Origin: Campylobacterota bacterium
Lineage (GTDB): Bacteria; Babelota; Babeliae; Babelales; RVW-14
Assembly (NCBI GenBank): GCA_020633995.1
Contig: JACKCO010000003.1
Span: forward strand, 310,001 to 374,000
Direction: 5' to 3'
DNA length: 64,000 bases
The notes under the pieces were generated by a model. The model saw only the letters and a program-made list of their open reading frames with translations. It did no database searches and was not told where the DNA came from. The position numbers were made by a program, and so were the translations under genes. Of this stretch, positions 59,603 to 64,000 are shown piece after piece. Each line of letters starts with the position of its first letter. Positions within the stretch are counted from its first letter, which is position 1.

Positions 59603-61666
59603 TTATGGGAATAAACTAAGAAATTTTTGCAATCCTTGCTCAAGATCATCGAGAAGACTCGTTTGGTTTGTTTGTTCTTCTTGAGTGTGTTGTCCAAATT
59701 CACTTTCTACTTGTATTGGTTCCGGTTCTTCTTTTTTAAATAAGTTTGCTACGCCCTCCAAACCAAGTTCTTCAAAATATTTTGGGGTTGGGTAGTTGAC
59801 AACACAATTAAAATCATCTCGGTCGTTCCATCTTTGAATGGAGAAAAACCCCCCGCATGGACTAAACTCGAGTGAGCATGCGTCTTCTGGTATGACTGCA
59901 AAAGGCTTGTCGTTATCCGGATGATAAAGTTCTAATATGCTGGAGGGGTCTTGACTATGGCCTTTTGGTGAAGCAATAATTAGGTTTCCACAAGGACTTA
60001 TGCTTGGACGGCCATATTTTTCTGTGTTGAATTCTAATTTTTTTTGATAACTTTCGCTGGATGAAAAGCGTGTAAGCTTTTTTATGTTGTATCTATTATT
60101 ATCTTTCGTTAATAATGTTTTTCCACATGTGCTGGCCTTAGGTTTTATTGCGCTGCAATCCAAGAAAATTCTATCAATCTTGTCATAGCGAGATTTATTC
60201 CAAATATACACCACAGATAGCCCTTCTTTATCCTCGTATGTGTCTGATGCAACAACGAAATCATCGTAAAGATCTAGTGTGGTTTTGCCTAAATCTTCAA
60301 GAGAAAGTTGCTTGAAGTCTAAATAGTTCTTTTTTTTGTGGAAAAAATGTTCGAGATTGTGATAATTAATTTTATTTTTTGCACACAACCACTTAAAAAT
60401 TTTCCATTTGTTTCTTATCTGTAGTGTTTTGTTTATTTCCGTATGCTGTATTTCATCTGACTCACATTTGATGACTTCTTCTGCCTTCATTGTTTCTAAA
60501 TTAAAAATTATTATTTTGGGGCCTGCGTAAACTATTTCTCTGTCTCCATTATGTTTTGTGGTAACAGTTCTTCCATTGATTTCAACCATGACGTATCTTG
60601 AGCACGGACTGAATTCGGTTTGTACTTTATCGAAAGTGTCGCTAACACAAATGTTATAGGAATTTAATGATTGAGTATCAAAAACATCTACTACGTAGTA
60701 ATCCGGCCAAGATCCTAAGCCGCATGGTGTAAATAAGATATACTTACCATCAGGGCTGAGTGATATTTCTGAGTCCTTGTATTTGTGATCTGAAATATTT
60801 TTTTCTGCAATTGTTTGGGTGGTGTCAATGTTAATTGTTTTTAATGTTGCTTCGCCATATCGATTGTTAAGTGTTTTTGTCACCAAAAATCTTCCACAAT
60901 TACTGAGTGCATATTTAAAAAATGGGACCTCTTGTACCAAACGTTTTTTTTCAAGATCCCATAATTTTATAATGCAGTTTCCATGTGTGTCTCTTTCGTG
61001 GCATTCTATGACGAGAAATTTACCGCAAGGGCTAATTTTTGCCTCGCTATATTTTTCGTTAAATTCTACAAGAAGTTTTCCTGTTGCATCATGCAAAGAC
61101 GTCCGTCCTCCAAAACTACTGTTAATAATGAACTTTGAGCATGGACTCCAGTATACATAGTAGCAGTTTTCTTTGAGTGTAAACTCTCCCATTTTTTTAC
61201 CATGAAGATCATAAATTTGAGCAATTTTTTCATCGGCTTTGATGAAGAATTGATTTTTAGGGTCATATTTGTAGCTGTGAATATCTTTTGCAACCATTGT
61301 GTGTTTATTTTGTTGCATATATACGCTGAGTAATTGTTCGTAATGGGTGAGAGATAGTCTACGAGCAAGTGATGAACAGACATACCTTGGGTATGTCTGT
61401 GTAAGCCGTTTAAGGTTATCGTGGGTTAAGCAATTAGCAGTAAAATTTTCTGAGCGAAGTTTTTCTATAAGATCTATTGGTCTGTCGTATGGAAGTTGCA
61501 GAATAATATCATTTCCGAGCTGGATGTCTATTTGCGTATCTTCTTTTTGTTTTTCTTCCCTTTCTGATATTTGTTTAAGTGTTATGCGTTCCATTGTGGT
61601 AGCAGTGTTAAAGCTAAGCAAAAGTATAAGTGAGATTACAAGCAAAGATTTGTTTTTTATTTGCAT
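59603..61666 (-). CDS. Large secreted WD40-like protein, divergent family member
   Basis: About 687 residues from ATG 61666, six bases after GAGG. The signal peptide is MQIKNKSLLVISLILLLSF. It lacks the SLKDIC motif but keeps the helical block in the form NLKRLTQTYPRYVC, then YEQLLSVYMQQNK, closest to the short protein at 57624. Blades use the SPCG phrase, as in the gene at 48059: WSPCSKFIINSS, ISPCGKFLVIECH, LSPDGKYILFTPCG, FSPCSRYVMVE, FSPCGGFFSIQ. The tail is YPTPKYFEELGLEGVANLF. It is a single gene bounded by two similar terminators. Confidence 0.87.
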   Translation of the reverse strand: MQIKNKSLLVISLILLLSFNTATTMERITLKQISEREEKQKEDTQIDIQLGNDIILQLPYDRPIDLIEKLRSENFTANCLTHDNLKRLTQTYPRYVCSSLARRLSLTHYEQLLSVYMQQNKHTMVAKDIHSYKYDPKNQFFIKADEKIAQIYDLHGKKMGEFTLKENCYYVYWSPCSKFIINSSFGGRTSLHDATGKLLVEFNEKYSEAKISPCGKFLVIECHERDTHGNCIIKLWDLEKKRLVQEVPFFKYALSNCGRFLVTKTLNNRYGEATLKTINIDTTQTIAEKNISDHKYKDSEISLSPDGKYILFTPCGLGSWPDYYVVDVFDTQSLNSYNICVSDTFDKVQTEFSPCSRYVMVEINGRTVTTKHNGDREIVYAGPKIIIFNLETMKAEEVIKCESDEIQHTEINKTLQIRNKWKIFKWLCAKNKINYHNLEHFFHKKKNYLDFKQLSLEDLGKTTLDLYDDFVVASDTYEDKEGLSVVYIWNKSRYDKIDRIFLDCSAIKPKASTCGKTLLTKDNNRYNIKKLTRFSSSESYQKKLEFNTEKYGRPSISPCGNLIIASPKGHSQDPSSILELYHPDNDKPFAVIPEDACSLEFSPCGGFFSIQRWNDRDDFNCVVNYPTPKYFEELGLEGVANLFKKEEPEPIQVESEFGQHTQEEQTNQTSLLDDLEQGLQKFLSLFP

Positions 61667-61790
61667 TTTATTCCTCATAATATATTTTGAATATTTTTTT
61701 TCTATTTAGGGTGAAAGTATGACTAAGTTTTTTAAGAAAGCAAAAATGGTCAAATAAGGGGTATGAAATTATATATTTTTTGTAAACAAT

Positions 61791-61822
61791 AAAAAAATCC
61801 CCCGAACATTCGGGGGATTTTT
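61791..61822. terminator. Rho-independent terminator of nrdB
   Basis: AAAAAAATCCCCCGAA, CA, TTCGGGGGATTTTT. It works on the minus strand, 23 bases after the nrdB stop. The sequence, including the flanking GAGGAGG, nearly repeats that at 59550-59590. Confidence 0.92.
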
Positions 61823-61844
61823 GAGGAGGGCCGAGTAAAAAAAA

Positions 61845-62852
61845 TTAAAAATCGTCCATATTGAGTGAACCAACTTGATATTCTGTAACTCGTGTTTCAA
61901 AAAAGTTCTTTTCTTTTGCTAAGTCAGTTGCTTGTGACATCCATGGGAATGGATTTTCTTTGCCGTATGCTTTACTCAGGCCAATGCGCTCAAGACGTCT
62001 GTCTGCAATGTGTTCGACATAGTCACAAAAGAGTTGCGCATTGATGCCAAGTAGTCCTTGAGGACAAGCGTCGTAGGCATATTGGCTTTCAAGTCTGACT
62101 GCCTTTTTGATTAGTTCTGTGATTTTTGCTTGAAAATCTGCGGTCCAAATTTCAGGATTTTCTGCTTTGATGGTGTTGATCAGGTCTGCACCATAGGCAA
62201 GGTGCAAGCTTTCGTCACGCATGATGTATTCAAATTGTTCACCAATGCCAACCATTTTTTTCTGACGCTTGAGTGCCAGCATCATAGCAAAGCCTGCGTA
62301 AAAGAAAATGCCTTCCATAATAACGTAGTAGCCGATTAGATCGAGAACAAAGCGTTGTAAATTCTCCGTTCCAATTGGTTCAAAAGTTGGGTCGAAGATT
62401 GTTTTGGTTAGCTCAATGACAAAGTCATCTTTTTCTTTAATTGATGGAATGGTGTTGTACATGTTGTAGATTTCGTCTGGGTCAAGGCCAAGTGAGTCAC
62501 AGCAATAGATAAAAGTGTCGGTGTGAATCGCTTCTTCAAATGCTTGTCTGAGCATGTATTGGCGACACTCAGGGTTGGTAACGTGGCGGTAGACAGCCAG
62601 TACAATATTGTTAGCAGTGAGTGACTCGGCTGTAGAGAAAAAACCCAAGTTCCATATGATTAGTTTTCGTTCAAGCGGTGTAAGCGCATCGGGTGATTTC
62701 CATTGTTCAACGTCTTTTTGCATCGAAATTTCTTCGGGCGTCCAGTTATTGGCAACACCACTTTTGTAATATTCTCGTGCCCACATGTATCGCATAGGCA
62801 ATATTTTGTTTGGGTCAGTCGTCGTGTTGTTTATAATTCCGTCTTTTTTCAT
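61845..62852 (-). CDS. nrdB: Class Ic ribonucleotide reductase, beta subunit
   Basis: 335 residues. NrdB holds the metal cofactor that starts the radical needed to make deoxynucleotides. The six ligands are E76 (STAESL), E107 and H110 (EEAIH), E180 (IMEGIFFY), and E214 and H217 (RDESLH). The usual radical Tyr is F114 (HTDTF), and the first ligand is Glu rather than Asp. Both features define class Ic, known from Chlamydia trachomatis with a Mn/Fe centre. All seven positions keep a constant offset of 13 from the Chlamydia numbering as I recall it. The C-terminus that docks on NrdA (FFETRVTEYQ...) is present. Confidence 0.95.
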   Translation of the reverse strand: MKKDGIINNTTTDPNKILPMRYMWAREYYKSGVANNWTPEEISMQKDVEQWKSPDALTPLERKLIIWNLGFFSTAESLTANNIVLAVYRHVTNPECRQYMLRQAFEEAIHTDTFIYCCDSLGLDPDEIYNMYNTIPSIKEKDDFVIELTKTIFDPTFEPIGTENLQRFVLDLIGYYVIMEGIFFYAGFAMMLALKRQKKMVGIGEQFEYIMRDESLHLAYGADLINTIKAENPEIWTADFQAKITELIKKAVRLESQYAYDACPQGLLGINAQLFCDYVEHIADRRLERIGLSKAYGKENPFPWMSQATDLAKEKNFFETRVTEYQVGSLNMDDF

Positions 62853-62906
62853 AGTAGTTCCTTTGTTGTTATTCCCAGCGCGTTTGGGAAGTTGAATCTT
62901 TATAGT

Positions 62907-64000
62907 CTATTGGCAAGCTTCGCAGTCTTCAGCGTTCAGACCGCAGTACGTTGCGCCATTGATGTTGTTTGTAGTGGTGGCGTTTTTCGAGTTATTATTG
63001 AACTCTCGTTTTTGTGTATACCCAAACTTTTTGGCATCAAGTGTCGATTTTTCAATTTGGCTAGCTCCCAGCGAACGGAGGTAGTAAAACGTTTTGATAC
63101 CAAGTTTCCATCCCGCTAGGTAAATATCATTGAGCTTTTTGCCTGAGGTGCCAAGCATGAAAACGTTATGCGACTGACTTTGATCAATCCAGCGACCACG
63201 TGTTGCGGTAATCTTGACGAGCCACTCAGGATCAAGCTCAAACGCTTCTTTGTATTTACGTTTGAGCTGATCAGGAATTGCATCAATATTTTGAATGCTA
63301 CCGTCATAATATTTGATTTGATCAAGCATGTCTTGACTCCAAAGGCCAAGTTTTTTCAGGTCTTGAACAAGGTAGGCATTAATAACGGTAAACTCACCAC
63401 TCATGTTTGCTTTAACATAAATATTTTTGTAGATCGGCTCAATGCATGGGTAGCAGCCAGAGATGTTTGCAATGGTTGCGGTTGGTGCGATTGCCATCAA
63501 GTTTGAGTTACGCATGCCATGTTGTTTAATGTGTTCGCGGACAATGCTCCAGTCCATGGTAGTTGTGCGTGGTAGGTCAATTTTCATGCCGCGTTCTTGC
63601 TCAAGTAGATCAATAGTGTCCATTGGCAAAATACCACGATCCCATTTTGAACCAGCGTAGGTTGAGTAGGCCCCTTTTTCTTGTGATAACTTTGATGATG
63701 TCATGATTGCGTTGTAGGAAATGAATTCCATAATGGTGTCTGAAAACTCAAGCGCTCTGGTGTCATCAAACGGGATGTCAAGCATGAAAAGCGCGTCTTG
63801 TAGACCCATCATGCCCATGCCAATCGGGCGGTGGCGCAAGTTTGAATTACGTGCTTCTTTGGTTGGGTAAAAGTTTATGTCGATAACATTGTCAAGCATG
63901 CGAATTGCCGTTTTGACGGTGTCGGCCAGCAGTTCTCGGTCAATCTTACCATTAAAGATGTGGCGTGCGAGATTGATTGAGCCCAGGTTACATACAGCAG
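62907..64000 (-). CDS. nrdA: Ribonucleotide reductase alpha subunit, 3' part (runs off the window)
   Basis: The frame stays open to base 64000, so this is the C-terminal portion of a longer gene. The first visible residues read AVCNLGSINLARHIFNG, where the Cys fits one of the active-site pair. MLDNVIDINFYP, RPIGMGMMGLQDALF, AIAPTATIANISGCYPC and PSQLKRK-like segments follow the class I alpha core. The C-terminus ends in DCEACQ, the mobile Cys pair that re-reduces the active site. It lies 54 bases upstream of nrdB in the same orientation. Confidence 0.95.
   Translation of the reverse strand, partial: AVCNLGSINLARHIFNGKIDRELLADTVKTAIRMLDNVIDINFYPTKEARNSNLRHRPIGMGMMGLQDALFMLDIPFDDTRALEFSDTIMEFISYNAIMTSSKLSQEKGAYSTYAGSKWDRGILPMDTIDLLEQERGMKIDLPRTTTMDWSIVREHIKQHGMRNSNLMAIAPTATIANISGCYPCIEPIYKNIYVKANMSGEFTVINAYLVQDLKKLGLWSQDMLDQIKYYDGSIQNIDAIPDQLKRKYKEAFELDPEWLVKITATRGRWIDQSQSHNVFMLGTSGKKLNDIYLAGWKLGIKTFYYLRSLGASQIEKSTLDAKKFGYTQKREFNNNSKNATTTNNINGATYCGLNAEDCEACQ

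Overview
The window looks like a chromosomal stretch of a small-genome, Gram-negative (diderm), host-dependent bacterium. My best inference is a member of Candidatus Dependentiae (TM6) or a lineage with a similar lifestyle. The reasons are an AT-leaning composition (about 40% G+C by eye), very many secreted ankyrin-repeat and WD40-type proteins, a chlamydia-like class Ic ribonucleotide reductase, and an outer-membrane gene set (Pal, TamB-like, KdsD, several lipoproteins). No rRNA, tRNA, CRISPR array, transposase, integrase or phage gene was seen. The taxonomic call rests on gene content only.

Layout. 0-2.7 kb: two secreted ankyrin proteins. 2.7-12.7 kb: aspS, a short DsbD-like transporter, a PEBP-family protein, secreted unknowns, and an overlapping ruvA / pseudopilin / TamB-like operon. 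13-16.6 kb: three tandem paralogous secreted ankyrin proteins. 17.4-23.4 kb: two HtrA-like proteases, a small exported protein, and an exported protein very like eukaryotic cytosolic phospholipase A2. 23.4-34.8 kb: mostly housekeeping genes (gatB, RNase E/G, a Pal-like lipoprotein, a thioredoxin, rpsU-rbfA-kdsD-prepilin peptidase, a prepilin, a DPS-like ferritin, sufC), interrupted by three small secreted proteins that look related. 35-38.8 kb: a pair of membrane proteins and three consecutive lipoproteins, one a His-rich ferritin and one a zinc-ribbon glycine-zipper protein. 38.9-45 kb: a bat (aerotolerance) operon batA-B-C-D-E. 45-47.7 kb: plsC and two membrane proteins. 48-61.7 kb: eight paralogous secreted proteins, mostly WD40-like, with one ankyrin protein among them. 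61.8-64 kb: nrdB and the 3' part of nrdA.

How it fits together. Housekeeping genes are arranged in short operons closed by strong GC-rich hairpins, often bidirectional. Between them lie expanded families of exported repeat proteins (ankyrin, WD40) and one phospholipase, which are candidates for contact with a eukaryotic host. Prepilin peptidase, a prepilin and a pseudopilin show that a type IV pilus or type II secretion-like machine exists, which is one possible export route. Short palindromic repeats of the form GTCATCCC...GGGATCTA are scattered in intergenic DNA, and one pair lies inside the translated 5' end of batC.

Most notable: the cPLA2-like protein; the WD40 family, six of whose members share a leader plus an N-terminal motif that fits the elongin BC-box consensus in five of them; the His-rich ferritin lipoprotein; the class Ic NrdB with Phe in place of the radical Tyr; and the repeat insertion in batC.
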